Shown: one piece after another, positions 1 through 6,067 of the stretch
How the letters are laid out: each line of letters opens with the position of its first letter
Numbering within the stretch: position 1 is the stretch's first letter
Made by a program: the position numbers and the translations under genes
Notes under the pieces: generated by a model
Databases searched by the model: none
What the model saw: the letters and a program-made list of their open reading frames with translations, nothing else
Told to the model about the DNA's origin: nothing
Source: Desulfotomaculum sp.
Lineage (GTDB): Bacteria; Bacillota; Desulfotomaculia; Desulfotomaculales; Nap2-2B
Direction: 5' to 3'
DNA: 8,682 nt
Assembly (NCBI GenBank): GCA_003457075.1
Contig: DMIY01000004.1
Location: 1-8,682 of the forward strand

Positions 1-34
1 GAGGCCGCGGGTTCAATTCCCGCCAGCTCCACCA
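1..34 (+). tRNA. 3' part of a tRNA, probably tRNA-Ala (5' end lies outside the window)
   Basis: Seen: a T-stem of five pairs (7-11 with 19-23) closes the seven-base T-loop TTCAATT (12-18). It is followed by a seven-base acceptor 3' strand (24-30), discriminator A (31) and an encoded CCA (32-34). The short variable region (AGGCC, 2-6) shows a class I tRNA, not Leu, Ser or Tyr. The acceptor strand CAGCTCC puts U at tRNA position 70, which would form the G3-U70 identity pair of alanine tRNA, and the end GCTCCACCA is typical of bacterial tRNA-Ala. The anticodon is outside the window, so the amino acid is inferred. Confidence 0.85.
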
Positions 35-98
35 TATAAATCAAGGGTTACAGGGATACTGCAAAAGAATTAATTTACTGCAATCAGAGAAGCTTTTA

Positions 99-126
99 TT
101 GTCTAGTTGTTCATTCCTGGTATATT
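99..126 (+). promoter_or_regulatory. Candidate sigma-A promoter of hicBA
   Basis: A -35-like TTGTCT (99-104) and a -10-like TATATT (121-126) are 16 bases apart, and a TG dinucleotide at 118-119 gives an extended -10. Transcription would start near 133, about 30 bases before hicB. The -10 lies inside the inverted repeat at 116-134, so promoter and repeat may act together. Called by eye from consensus only. Confidence 0.45.
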
Positions 127-142
127 GTGCCAGGTGTTTTTT
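116..142 (+). terminator. Inverted repeat plus T-run: tRNA terminator and/or hicBA operator
   Basis: CCTGG (116-120) pairs with CCAGG (130-134), with two further inner pairs possible, and TGTTTTTT follows at 135-142. That is a short intrinsic terminator, suitable for the tRNA transcript ending about 80 bases upstream. The same dyad brackets the candidate -10 box of hicBA, so it could also be an operator. The sequence does not decide between the two. Confidence 0.45.
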
Positions 143-162
143 GTAATTAGGGGGGGAGGTTT

Positions 163-390
163 ATGCAGCGTAGGTTTAAAGTAGTATTGGATTGGAATGA
201 AGATGGGGGAGGATATACTGTTAGTGTACCAGCCTTACCTGGCTGTGTTACCCAGGGTGATACCATAGAAGAAGCATTAGAGAGAGCTCAAGAGGCCATA
301 GAAGGCTTTCTTGAAGCGTTAAAAATTATAGGTGAGCCGATTCCCGAGAGTGATGTTGAAATTGCCGAAGTACAGGTAAACGTCTCATGA
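163..390 (+). CDS. hicB: HicB-family antitoxin (short form)
   Basis: The 75-residue protein matches the HicB N-terminal (degraded RNase H-like) domain. Visible hallmarks are an initial basic strand, DGGGYTVSVPALPGCVTQGD (residues about 14-33) and a helix IEEALERAQEAIEGFLEAL. HicB binds and neutralises the HicA RNase of its pair in the cytoplasm. The ORF ends soon after the domain and has no C-terminal ribbon-helix-helix or HTH segment, so this antitoxin may lack its own DNA-binding domain. The ATG start gives the usual family N-terminus; its ribosome site, a G-run ending in GGAGG (155-159), is strong but only 3 bases away. hicA follows with a 4-base ATGA overlap, so the two are translationally coupled. 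The order antitoxin then toxin is the reverse of the classic hicAB order but is common for short HicB forms. The pair looks more A+T-rich than leuS. Confidence 0.88.
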   Translation: MQRRFKVVLDWNEDGGGYTVSVPALPGCVTQGDTIEEALERAQEAIEGFLEALKIIGEPIPESDVEIAEVQVNVS

Positions 391-611
391 CCAGACTGCC
401 CAGGGTAACTGCTAAAGAAGTCTTCAACGCCTTAGCAAGAAATGGCTTTGAAATTATCAGAACCAGTGGCAGCCATCACTTTTTGCACCGTCCGGGAAGT
501 GGCATCGTTACAGTCTCAATCCACTCAGGTGAAATTATTAAGCCTAAAACACTAAAGTCCATCTTAAAACAAGCAGGTCTTACAGTTGATGAGTTGATTA
601 ATTGGCTTTAA
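387..611 (+). CDS. hicA: HicA-family mRNA interferase toxin
   Basis: A 74-residue HicA (YcfA-type, double-stranded-RNA-binding-like fold) protein. HicA toxins cleave mRNA and tmRNA when free of HicB. Seen: the N-terminal helix with K10-E11-V12, then RTSGSHHFL with the GSHH motif at residues 28-31 holding the expected catalytic histidine, then VTVSIHSGEIIKPKTLKSIL (about 41-60) and the closing helix QAGLTVDELINWL. Length and motifs are intact, so it is probably active. The ATG overlaps the hicB stop (ATGA at 387-390); only a weak AGG lies upstream, which points to coupling with hicB translation. A hairpin with a T-run follows 21 bases after the stop and ends the unit. Confidence 0.9.
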   Translation: MTRLPRVTAKEVFNALARNGFEIIRTSGSHHFLHRPGSGIVTVSIHSGEIIKPKTLKSILKQAGLTVDELINWL

Positions 612-632
612 AAACTGATGTGTTTGAAAAAG

Positions 633-660
633 CTGGGTAGTGCGGTGGCCCAGTTTTTTT
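633..660 (+). terminator. Rho-independent terminator after hicBA
   Basis: CTGGG (633-637) pairs with CCCAG (649-653) around an 11-base loop, followed directly by seven T (654-660). It is well placed to end the hicBA transcript and to insulate leuS. Confidence 0.7.
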
Positions 661-688
661 AATGGCTTCATTGGGAGTAGAAACGCAT

Positions 689-717
689 TTGAAAGCAGAT
701 TGTTTTTATGGTAACAT
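689..717 (+). promoter_or_regulatory. Candidate sigma-A promoter of leuS
   Basis: TTGAAA (689-694) and TAACAT (712-717) are separated by the optimal 17 bases. The predicted start near 724 leaves a leader of about 70 bases. This leader is too short for the T-box that often precedes Firmicute leuS. Confidence 0.45.
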
Positions 718-740
718 CTCACCTGTTTATTGATTTTGCT

Positions 741-768
741 TTAAAATTTCCAACCTTCAACCTGCAAT
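741..768 (-). repeat. Degenerate heptad repeat, copy 1
   Basis: Read on the minus strand, 768 down to 741 divides into four successive 7-base units close to RTTGNAR, for example ATTGCAG then GTTGAAG. Related units occur after folP and after folB. It lies just upstream of the leuS ribosome site. Confidence 0.4.
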
Positions 769-792
769 TCCACAATGGAGGGATGAATTTTT

Positions 793-3282
793 TTGAAGAA
801 TCGATACGATCACCGGGAAGTGGAAGAAAAGTGGCGATCCCGCTGGGCGGAACAGAAACTTTACGCTGTTGAAGATTTTAGCGATCGTCCTGAATATTAT
901 TGTTTGGAAATGTTTCCCTACCCGTCGGGCAAATTGCACATGGGTCATGTACGAAACTACTCCATTGGTGATGTAGTGGCCCGTTTTAAAACCATGCAGG
1001 GATACAATGTTCTGCATCCCATGGGCTGGGATGCCTTCGGCCTGCCGGCGGAAAACGCAGCCATCAAGCACGGCAACATTCACCCGGCGGATTGGACCAG
1101 GGATAATATAAATACCATGCGTATCCAGTTAAAACAACTGGGTCTCAGCTACGACTGGCGCCGGGAAGTAGCCACCTGCCACCCCGGCTACTACAAGTGG
1201 ACGCAGTGGCTTTTTCTGCAATTGTATCACCGCGGTCTTGCCTATAGAAAAAAAGCTGCTGTTAACTGGTGTCCTTCCTGTGCTACGGTGTTGGCTAATG
1301 AGCAGGTTGCCGGAGAAGGTATTTGTGAACGTTGTAAAACAGAGGTGGAAAAGCGGGAACTAAAACAGTGGTTCTTTAGGATTACCGACTATGCGCGGCG
1401 GTTGTTGGATGACTTAAGCCTGCTGGAAGGTTGGCCGGAGAAGGTTAAGATCATGCAGGAAAACTGGATCGGGCGCAGCGAGGGGGCTGAAATCAGGTTT
1501 CCAGTAGAAGGTATGGAAGAAGAAATAACGGTTTTTACTACCCGTCCAGATACCGTCTTTGGTGTTACTTACATGGTGCTGGCCCCCGAGCATCCGCTGG
1601 TGGAAAAGTTGATTGCAGGCAAGGAGCAGGCTGAAAAAGTGCGGTTTTTTGTTCGTCAGGTAAACCGGTTAAGCGAGATTGTCCGTACGGCGGTTGATAC
1701 GGAGAAAGAAGGCCTGTTTACGGGCGCCTGTTGTATAAACCCGTTAAATGGAGACCGGATACCCATTCTGGTAGCCAATTATGTATTGCTGGAGTATGGT
1801 ACGGGGGCCGTTATGGGTGTTCCAGCCCATGATCAGCGTGACTTTGAATTTGCCCGCAAGTACGGGCTGCCTGTCCGGGTGGTTATCCAGCCGCCTGGTA
1901 TGGAACTGGATTTTGATACAATGAGCGAGGCTTATGAGGATGAAGGAATTATGGTTAATTCCGGTGTCTTCAACGGCCTGGCGGGTAAAGAAGGGATAAA
2001 AGCGGTCACAAGGTATTTGGGGGAAAAAGATCTGGGTGGCAGCCGGGTAAGCTATCGCCTCCGCGACTGGCTTATTTCCAGGCAACGTTACTGGGGAGCT
2101 CCCATTCCGGTTATTTATTGCGCTCAGTGTGGTACAGTGCCTGTGCCGGAAGATGATCTGCCGGTGCTGCTTCCCCGTGAAGTGGCCTTTAAACCAACAG
2201 GGCAGTCTCCCTTAGCTGAGTGCCCGGAATTTCTGCATACTGTTTGTCCTTCCTGCAACGGCCCGGCCCGCCGGGAAACGGATACTATGGATACTTTCAT
2301 GTGTTCATCGTGGTACTATTATCGTTACACCAGCCCGCGGATCGAGACGGCTCCCTGGGATAAGGCCAGGGTGGACAGGTGGCTGCCGGTCGATCAGTAT
2401 ATTGGCGGTGTAGAGCATGCCATCATGCACCTCTTGTACTCGCGCTTTTTTACCAAGGTGCTTTATGATCTGGAGTTAGTCAGCGTCGTAGAGCCTTTTA
2501 CTAATTTGCTTACCCAAGGCATGGTATTAAAAGAAGGGGCTAAAATGTCTAAATCCAGGGGAAATATCGTCAGCCCCGGGGAACTTATACAAACTTATGG
2601 CGCTGATACAGCGCGGCTGTTTATCCTTTTTGCCGCCCCGCCTGAAAGAGACCTGGAGTGGAGCGACCAGGGAGTAGAAGGCTGCTACCGTTTTTTAAAC
2701 CGCCTGTGGCGCCTGGTGGCGCCCTTAACGGGAAGTTTGTTGAACGTTCCGGCAAAGCCGCCGGCGGGCAAGCTCTTAGAGGTAGACAGGCAGATGCGCC
2801 ACTTGACACATCAGACAATTAAAAAAGTTACGGAAGATATAGCCACCAGGCTTAATTTTAACACTGCCGTCAGCGCTATTATGGAACTGGTGAACGGCCT
2901 TTATCAATATAAAGAAGTTGCCGAAACTGGCCGCAGTCCTGTTGTGCTGCGGGAGGCGGTAGAAAGTTTATTGCTCCTGTTGGCCCCTTTTGCCCCTTTT
3001 ATCACTGAGCAACTGTGGGAAGCAATTGGCCACCGGGGAAGCATTCACAGGCAAAGCTGGCCTGTTTACGACCCACAGGCACTGGAGGAGGAAGAGATTG
3101 AAATTGTAGTTCAGATCAATGGCCGGGTGCGGGAGAAGATGGTAGTAAGTTCAGGTATTTCAGCGGAAGAGATGGTGGAACAAGTTTTAGCCCAGCCCCG
3201 TGTACAGCAATTGACGGCGGAAAAAAGGATTATGAAGGTAATTCCTGTACCGGGGAAGTTAGTGAACATTGTGTTGAAATAA
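793..3282 (+). CDS. leuS: Leucyl-tRNA synthetase
   Basis: An 829-residue bacterial-type class Ia leucyl-tRNA synthetase that charges tRNA-Leu with leucine in the cytoplasm. Seen: the HIGH motif as HMGH (49-52) after FPYPSGKL; a four-Cys zinc module (C160, C163, C178, C181); the CP1 editing domain with TTRPDT (249-254) and GVPAHDQRD (from 342), D347 being the expected editing aspartate; extra CxxC pairs at 443-446 and 485-488; the WYYYRYTSP segment; and KMSKS at 584-588. A helical anticodon-binding domain follows, and the C-terminal domain contains [12 protein letters not shown]. Length is normal and all key motifs are present. The start is TTG, placed 9 bases after a strong GGAGGGA (777-783); the ATG at 783 is out of frame. 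The gene stands alone, convergent with the DUF1540 gene. No T-box leader is seen, so leucine-tRNA control by that route is unlikely here. Confidence 0.97.
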   Translation: MKNRYDHREVEEKWRSRWAEQKLYAVEDFSDRPEYYCLEMFPYPSGKLHMGHVRNYSIGDVVARFKTMQGYNVLHPMGWDAFGLPAENAAIKHGNIHPADWTRDNINTMRIQLKQLGLSYDWRREVATCHPGYYKWTQWLFLQLYHRGLAYRKKAAVNWCPSCATVLANEQVAGEGICERCKTEVEKRELKQWFFRITDYARRLLDDLSLLEGWPEKVKIMQENWIGRSEGAEIRFPVEGMEEEITVFTTRPDTVFGVTYMVLAPEHPLVEKLIAGKEQAEKVRFFVRQVNRLSEIVRTAVDTEKEGLFTGACCINPLNGDRIPILVANYVLLEYGTGAVMGVPAHDQRDFEFARKYGLPVRVVIQPPGMELDFDTMSEAYEDEGIMVNSGVFNGLAGKEGIKAVTRYLGEKDLGGSRVSYRLRDWLISRQRYWGAPIPVIYCAQCGTVPVPEDDLPVLLPREVAFKPTGQSPLAECPEFLHTVCPSCNGPARRETDTMDTFMCSSWYYYRYTSPRIETAPWDKARVDRWLPVDQYIGGVEHAIMHLLYSRFFTKVLYDLELVSVVEPFTNLLTQGMVLKEGAKMSKSRGNIVSPGELIQTYGADTARLFILFAAPPERDLEWSDQGVEGCYRFLNRLWRLVAPLTGSLLNVPAKPPAGKLLEVDRQMRHLTHQTIKKVTEDIATRLNFNTAVSAIMELVNGLYQYKEVAETGRSPVVLREAVESLLLLLAPFAPFITEQLWEAIGHRGSIHRQSWPVYDPQALEEEEIEIVVQINGRVREKMVVSSGISAEEMVEQVLAQPRVQQLTAEKRIMKVIPVPGKLVNIVLK

Positions 3283-3303
3283 GAGGCAATGAAAGGGATC
3301 GCT

Positions 3304-3343
3304 AATAAAAAGCAACCGGCTGCCTTTATAGCAGCCGGTTGCT
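3304..3343 (-). terminator. Strong terminator of the DUF1540 gene, shared with the end of leuS
   Basis: A perfect 13-base-pair stem (3311-3323 with 3331-3343, 7-base loop) starts 5 bases past the DUF1540 stop. Read on the minus strand it is followed by TTTTATT, so it is a canonical intrinsic terminator in that direction. On the plus strand no T-run follows, so termination of leuS transcripts here would be weaker, although the stem is the only candidate. Confidence 0.85.
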
Positions 3344-3348
3344 TGCGG

Positions 3349-3498
3349 TTACCCCTTAAGTTTAAAGGTTTCGCATTTGGTCTGGGGTGAGGTATTTGCT
3401 CTGCCTACCCCGTTTCTGTCCACTTGAATCATTGAAGCGTGACAGGCTACATCTTTATTGAAGTGGCATTCGGTAACGCTGCATTTGATATCGGGCAC
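3349..3498 (-). CDS. DUF1540-family cysteine-rich micro-protein (49 aa)
   Basis: Translating the minus strand from GTG at 3498 gives 49 residues that begin MPDIKCSVTECHFNKDVAC and end with TSPQTKCETFKLKG. The spacing of the four cysteines (C6, C11, C19, C42) and the text around them match DUF1540, a small domain found mainly in clostridia. The cysteine and histidine pattern (H12, H20) suggests metal binding, but the function is unknown. The call is firm because AGGAGGTG (3505-3512 on the minus strand) is a near-perfect ribosome site 6-8 bases upstream of the GTG, and a strong terminator follows the stop. It is convergent with leuS and divergent from the DUF134 gene, another Cys-rich protein. 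No convincing sigma-A promoter was found upstream on the minus strand; TTGACT (3554-3549) has no -10 at normal spacing. Confidence 0.88.
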   Translation of the reverse strand: MPDIKCSVTECHFNKDVACHASMIQVDRNGVGRANTSPQTKCETFKLKG

Positions 3499-3558
3499 TT
3501 TCTTCACCTCCTAAAGGGATATTTTACCCGACGGGCAGCAATTCTATGAGTCAAGACA

Positions 3559-3578
3559 TAATAAATTGACATTTATTA
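3559..3578. promoter_or_regulatory. Inverted repeat over the -35 box: candidate operator
   Basis: The arms TAATAAAT (3559-3566) and ATTTATTA (3571-3578) are perfect 8-base complements around TGAC. The dyad contains the -35 box TTGACA (3566-3571) of the DUF134 promoter, the usual place for a repressor site. It lies in the divergent gap with the DUF1540 gene and could affect both. It is A+T-rich, so chance occurrence is possible. Confidence 0.35.
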
Positions 3579-3595
3579 ATCCTCTCCTGTATAAT
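3566..3595 (+). promoter_or_regulatory. Consensus sigma-A promoter of the DUF134 gene
   Basis: TTGACA (3566-3571) and TATAAT (3590-3595) are both perfect consensus hexamers, 18 bases apart. The start would be near 3602, leaving a leader of about 98 bases before the ATG. A promoter this strong is expected to be either constitutive or repressed. Confidence 0.85.
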
Positions 3596-3699
3596 TTGGT
3601 GAATGTCCAGATTTTCTTAAACATTTTTTAAGCATTTCCATGTATGGTTTCTATGGATGTGAATTTTTTTAAAGATATCATAGAGAAGGGGTGTGTTAA

Positions 3700-4155
3700 A
3701 TGTCCAGACCGCCAAAATTCCGCCGCGTGGAATTCTTGCCACGGTTTACTTATTTTAAGCCGTCAGGTGTGCCCTTACGAGAATTGGAGGAAGTAGAACT
3801 TACTGTGGAAGGACTGGAGGCAATCAGGTTAAAGGATCTCAACGGTCTGGAGCAGGAGGTCTGTGCCGAGAAGATGGGGGTGTCCCGCCCTACCTATCAC
3901 CGCATTTTAACCTCGGCCCGGTCCAGGATTGCCGAGGCCTTGGTGGATGGAAAGGCCATCCGGGTAGAAGGTGGCAACTTCAAGGTAGTGATGCGGCAAT
4001 TCCGCTGTATTAAGTGTGCGCATGAGTGGGAATTGCCCTGTGGCCGGTGTTGCCGGGGAAAGTTGCTGTGTCCGGAATGTGCGGGCACAGAAGTTTACAG
4101 GATTGATCAGCAGGAAGATCCATTACCCTGTCACCGCAGGCTGCCTGCCACTTAA
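3700..4155 (+). CDS. DUF134 (UPF0251) family predicted DNA-binding protein
   Basis: The 151-residue protein begins MSRPPKFRRVEFLP, the typical DUF134 opening, followed by TYFKPSGVPL and the conserved VEGLEAIRLKDLNGLEQE segment. Residues about 51-80 (AEKMGVSRPTYHRILTSARSRIAEAL) form a helix-turn-helix like sigma-70 region 4, so DNA binding is likely. The C-terminal third is rich in cysteine (C103, C106, C114, C117, C118, C124, C127, C144) in CxxC pairs, suggesting a zinc ribbon or another metal site. Family members have no settled function and are usually described as predicted DNA-binding proteins; a metal- or redox-responsive regulator is my inference. The ATG has GAAGGGG (3685-3691) about 8 bases upstream. 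It is divergent from the DUF1540 gene, and the dyad at its -35 box would allow autoregulation. No clear terminator follows. Confidence 0.88.
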   Translation: MSRPPKFRRVEFLPRFTYFKPSGVPLRELEEVELTVEGLEAIRLKDLNGLEQEVCAEKMGVSRPTYHRILTSARSRIAEALVDGKAIRVEGGNFKVVMRQFRCIKCAHEWELPCGRCCRGKLLCPECAGTEVYRIDQQEDPLPCHRRLPAT

Positions 4156-4283
4156 GAATTTCCGGTAGAGTACCCTATGATTTCCCATTCCTCCACACAA
4201 GTCGGGAAAACAGTATGTTGTTTAGCCTATTTTATAAACTCTGTGTTCTCTGGGGTTGAATTTAAAGGGGTATAAAGCTTTTT

Positions 4284-5477
4284 ATGGAAGTCCGTAATCT
4301 TCAGTTAAAAAATAAAGTTGCAGCCTTAGCGGAAATTGCCGGAATCGGAGCGGATCAGGCCGGCTGTCGTTTAATGGCGCCTAAAGGGGTTTACCGTGTA
4401 TTGAAGGTAACTGGACTTACTCCTGTGCAGGCCAATATTCTCAAGCAGGAGATGCTGGCCAAAGGTGCGGAGGCAGCCGTGGCCAGGGGTGTAATTAACG
4501 GCAGTATCCAACAAACCAGTGTTTTGCTGATGGGGACTTTAAAGCAATACGATGCCCTGCTGGCCAAGCTTGAAATGCAGTGCTTCGGGTTGCCTATGCT
4601 GGCCGGACAGATTAAAGAGGTATTGCAAAACCTGGAGGGCTGTATTCCTTATTGTCTGTACTGCAGGGGTAAGGAACTGGTTCTTGGTGAACGTACGCTG
4701 GTGATGGGCATCTTGAATGTTACTCCGGATTCTTTTTCTGACGGGGGTTTGTTTTTTGATCCTGGAAAAGCGGTGGAGCAGGCCTTGCAAATGGTGGAGG
4801 AAGGTGCAGATATCATTGACCTGGGTGGGGAATCCACCCGGCCGGGATATGTTCCGGTAAAACCGGAAGAGGAATTGAAAAGGGTTATACCTGTACTGGA
4901 AAAAATAATAGAGAAGGTTCCCGTGCCAGTTTCAATAGATACCAGCAAGGCAGAAGTAGCGCGGCAGGCACTGGAGGCAGGCGCCTGCATTGTTAACGAT
5001 CAGTGGGCATTCCGCGCCGACCTCCGGATGCCGGAGATTATGGCTCGTTACGGGGCAGCAGTTATCTTTATGCATAATCAACGGGGGACGAAGTATAAAG
5101 ACATGATGGGAGAAATGATTCACTATTTCCGGGAAAGCATGGCTGTTGCTGAACAGGCCGGCATAGAGCGGGGGAAGATTATCATTGACCCCGGTATTGG
5201 TTTCGGTAAAACCGTAGAACAGAATCTGGAAACAATGCGCCGGCTGCCGGAACTGGCGTGCCTGGGCCTGCCGGTTTTAGTGGGAACCTCACGCAAGTCC
5301 ATGATCGGGAAAACCCTGGATCTGCCTATAGACCAGCGTCTGGAAGGCACGGCGGCGACCGTGGCCCTTTCCATTGCCGGTGGCGCAGACGTTGTACGTG
5401 TGCATGATGTAAAGGAAATGGCGCGCGTGGTCAAGATGACTGATGCTATAGTCAGGCGACATTTTACGAATGTTTAA
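4284..5477 (+). CDS. folP: Dihydropteroate synthase with N-terminal extension
   Basis: FolP condenses 6-hydroxymethyl-7,8-dihydropterin diphosphate with p-aminobenzoate to give dihydropteroate, and is the sulfonamide target. The TIM-barrel catalytic part runs from about residue 136 to the end. Seen: MGILNVTPDSFSDGG (141-155), ESTRPG (183-188), SIDT (217-220), a pterin-site ND (238-239), DPGIGFGK (302-309), GTSRKS (334-339) and RVHDV (372-376). At 397 residues it is about 120 longer than the usual 260-280, owing to an N-terminal region that includes LMAPKGVYRVLKVTGL and SVLLMGTLKQYDALL. I recall this extension from clostridial homologues; its role is unknown. The ATG follows an in-frame stop (4263-4265) and has only AAAGGGG (4264-4270) 13 bases upstream, so initiation may be weak. 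folB follows closely and is probably cotranscribed. No folK is seen in the window. Confidence 0.95.
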   Translation: MEVRNLQLKNKVAALAEIAGIGADQAGCRLMAPKGVYRVLKVTGLTPVQANILKQEMLAKGAEAAVARGVINGSIQQTSVLLMGTLKQYDALLAKLEMQCFGLPMLAGQIKEVLQNLEGCIPYCLYCRGKELVLGERTLVMGILNVTPDSFSDGGLFFDPGKAVEQALQMVEEGADIIDLGGESTRPGYVPVKPEEELKRVIPVLEKIIEKVPVPVSIDTSKAEVARQALEAGACIVNDQWAFRADLRMPEIMARYGAAVIFMHNQRGTKYKDMMGEMIHYFRESMAVAEQAGIERGKIIIDPGIGFGKTVEQNLETMRRLPELACLGLPVLVGTSRKSMIGKTLDLPIDQRLEGTAATVALSIAGGADVVRVHDVKEMARVVKMTDAIVRRHFTNV

Positions 5478-5519
5478 TTGTAAATCGAAGAATTGCAATT
5501 TTTATTTTGCAATTTGTTG
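5477..5519 (+). repeat. Degenerate heptad repeat, copy 2, with an 8-bp hairpin
   Basis: Starting in the folP stop codon, the gap reads in 7-base units: ATTGTAA at 5477, a diverged unit, then after one extra base ATTGCAA at 5492, and TTTGCAA at 5506. The arms AATTGCAA (5491-5498) and TTGCAATT (5507-5514) form an 8-bp hairpin. Bases 5476-5498 align with 5899-5920 after folB with two mismatches and one gap. Confidence 0.5.
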
Positions 5520-5525
5520 GAGGGG
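5519..5525 (+). promoter_or_regulatory. Ribosome-binding site that places the folB start
   Basis: GGAGGGG is the only good Shine-Dalgarno in the folP-folB gap. Counting from the end of GGAGG (5523), ATA (5529) is 5 bases away and ACG (5532) is 8 bases away. No ATG, GTG, TTG or CTG lies in frame between here and the ATG at 5556, so it seems to serve a non-canonical start. Confidence 0.6.
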
Positions 5526-5528
5526 ACG

Positions 5529-5906
5529 ATAACGGATCGGGTTATCTTAAAGGGAATGCAGTTTTATGGTCATCACGGCGTATTGCCCCAGGAAAGAGAA
5601 TTAGGCTGGCATTTTGAAGTAGATGTAGAAATGGGCCTTGACCTGGAAAGGGCCGGGCGGGAAGATGACATTTCTTTTACGGTGGACTATGCCGAGGTTT
5701 TTAAAGTTGTGGAAAAGCTGGCGACCGGTTCTTCTTATCACCTTTTGGAAGCAGTTGCCGAAGCAGTTGCCCGGGGTATTTTGGAATGTTTTCCGGTAAA
5801 AGAAGTATCGATCAGGGTAAAAAAGACTGCTGCTCCGTTTAAAGGCGCTTACAGATACATGGCTGTGGAAATCAGAAGGCAACGTTCTTCGAGCGTTGAA
5901 TTGTAA
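5529..5906 (+). CDS. folB: Dihydroneopterin aldolase (start codon uncertain)
   Basis: FolB converts 7,8-dihydroneopterin to 6-hydroxymethyl-7,8-dihydropterin and glycolaldehyde, two steps before the folP reaction. Seen: VILKGMQFYGHHGVLPQERELG at the N-terminus with the conserved glutamate, then VDVEMGLDLERAGREDD, FTVDYAEVFKVVE, the HLLEAVAEAVA helix, and VRVKK-like IRVKKTAAPFKGAYRY holding the expected catalytic lysine. The Pro usual after that lysine is Thr here. The start is odd. In-frame TTG codons at 5493, 5514 and 5517 lie at or upstream of the Shine-Dalgarno, and the ATG at 5556 would cut off the first strand. Starting at ATA 5529 gives 125 residues with the glutamate at position 22, as I recall for S. 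aureus FolB; ACG 5532 is at better spacing. The gene follows folP by about 50 bases and is likely in its operon. Confidence 0.93.
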   Translation: MTDRVILKGMQFYGHHGVLPQERELGWHFEVDVEMGLDLERAGREDDISFTVDYAEVFKVVEKLATGSSYHLLEAVAEAVARGILECFPVKEVSIRVKKTAAPFKGAYRYMAVEIRRQRSSSVEL

Positions 5907-5941
5907 ATTAAAGATTGCAAACTGGAAATTTCAAGTTTGGA
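5900..5941 (+). repeat. Degenerate heptad repeat, copy 3, with imperfect palindrome
   Basis: Six back-to-back 7-base units start at 5900 inside the end of folB, with a consensus close to ATTGNAA (for example ATTGTAA at 5900, ATTGCAA at 5914). The folB stop codon lies in the first unit. Bases 5918-5939 also form a palindrome with 10 of 11 pairs. It is similar to the copy after folP and, inverted, to the copy before leuS. Confidence 0.5.
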
Positions 5942-5971
5942 TACCTCAACAGTGGAGTGTATACAGTATAT

Positions 5972-6007
5972 ATGAAAACAACCAGCTTTTCAGTTGCTTG
6001 TTTTCAT
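5972..6007. other. Long hairpin between folB and the NifV-type gene
   Basis: ATGAAAACAA (5972-5981) pairs perfectly with TTGTTTTCAT (5998-6007). After one C-C mismatch, five more pairs (5983-5987 with 5992-5996) close a four-base loop. No proper T-run follows on either strand, so it is not a clear intrinsic terminator. It may be a weak terminator of folP-folB or a leader structure of the downstream operon. A weak promoter pair, TTTTCA (5987-5992) and TATTAT (6010-6015) at 17 bases, overlaps it. Confidence 0.5.
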
Positions 6008-6067
6008 GCTATTATTTATGTCAGGTTGGAGTGAAGTTTTATTTTTTTTGAAGGGATGAATCAAACA

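Noticed and set aside
57..83. 8-base direct repeat TACTGCAA at 57-64 and 76-83
   Set aside because: Short, not linked to any promoter element at a meaningful distance, and easily due to chance in A+T-rich sequence.
631..660. T-box-like text (GGGTAGTGCGGTGG) in the hairpin after hicA
   Set aside because: It lacks the invariant UGGN and ACCGCG parts in register, there is no room for a specifier stem because hicA occupies the upstream bases, and a plain terminator explains it.
783..795. ATG at 783 as the leuS start
   Set aside because: It is out of frame with the LeuRS reading frame and overlaps the ribosome site; TTG at 793 is in frame with correct spacing.
4156..4283. Possible tetrahydrofolate riboswitch before folP
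   Set aside because: None of the conserved THF-aptamer segments could be matched, and the gap shows no strong paired structure.
5972..6034. 20-codon ORF (MKTTSFSVACFHAIIYVRLE) as a leader peptide for the NifV-type operon
   Set aside because: The nearest GGAG is about 14 bases before its ATG, it has no run of regulatory codons, and its first half is just the arms of the hairpin.
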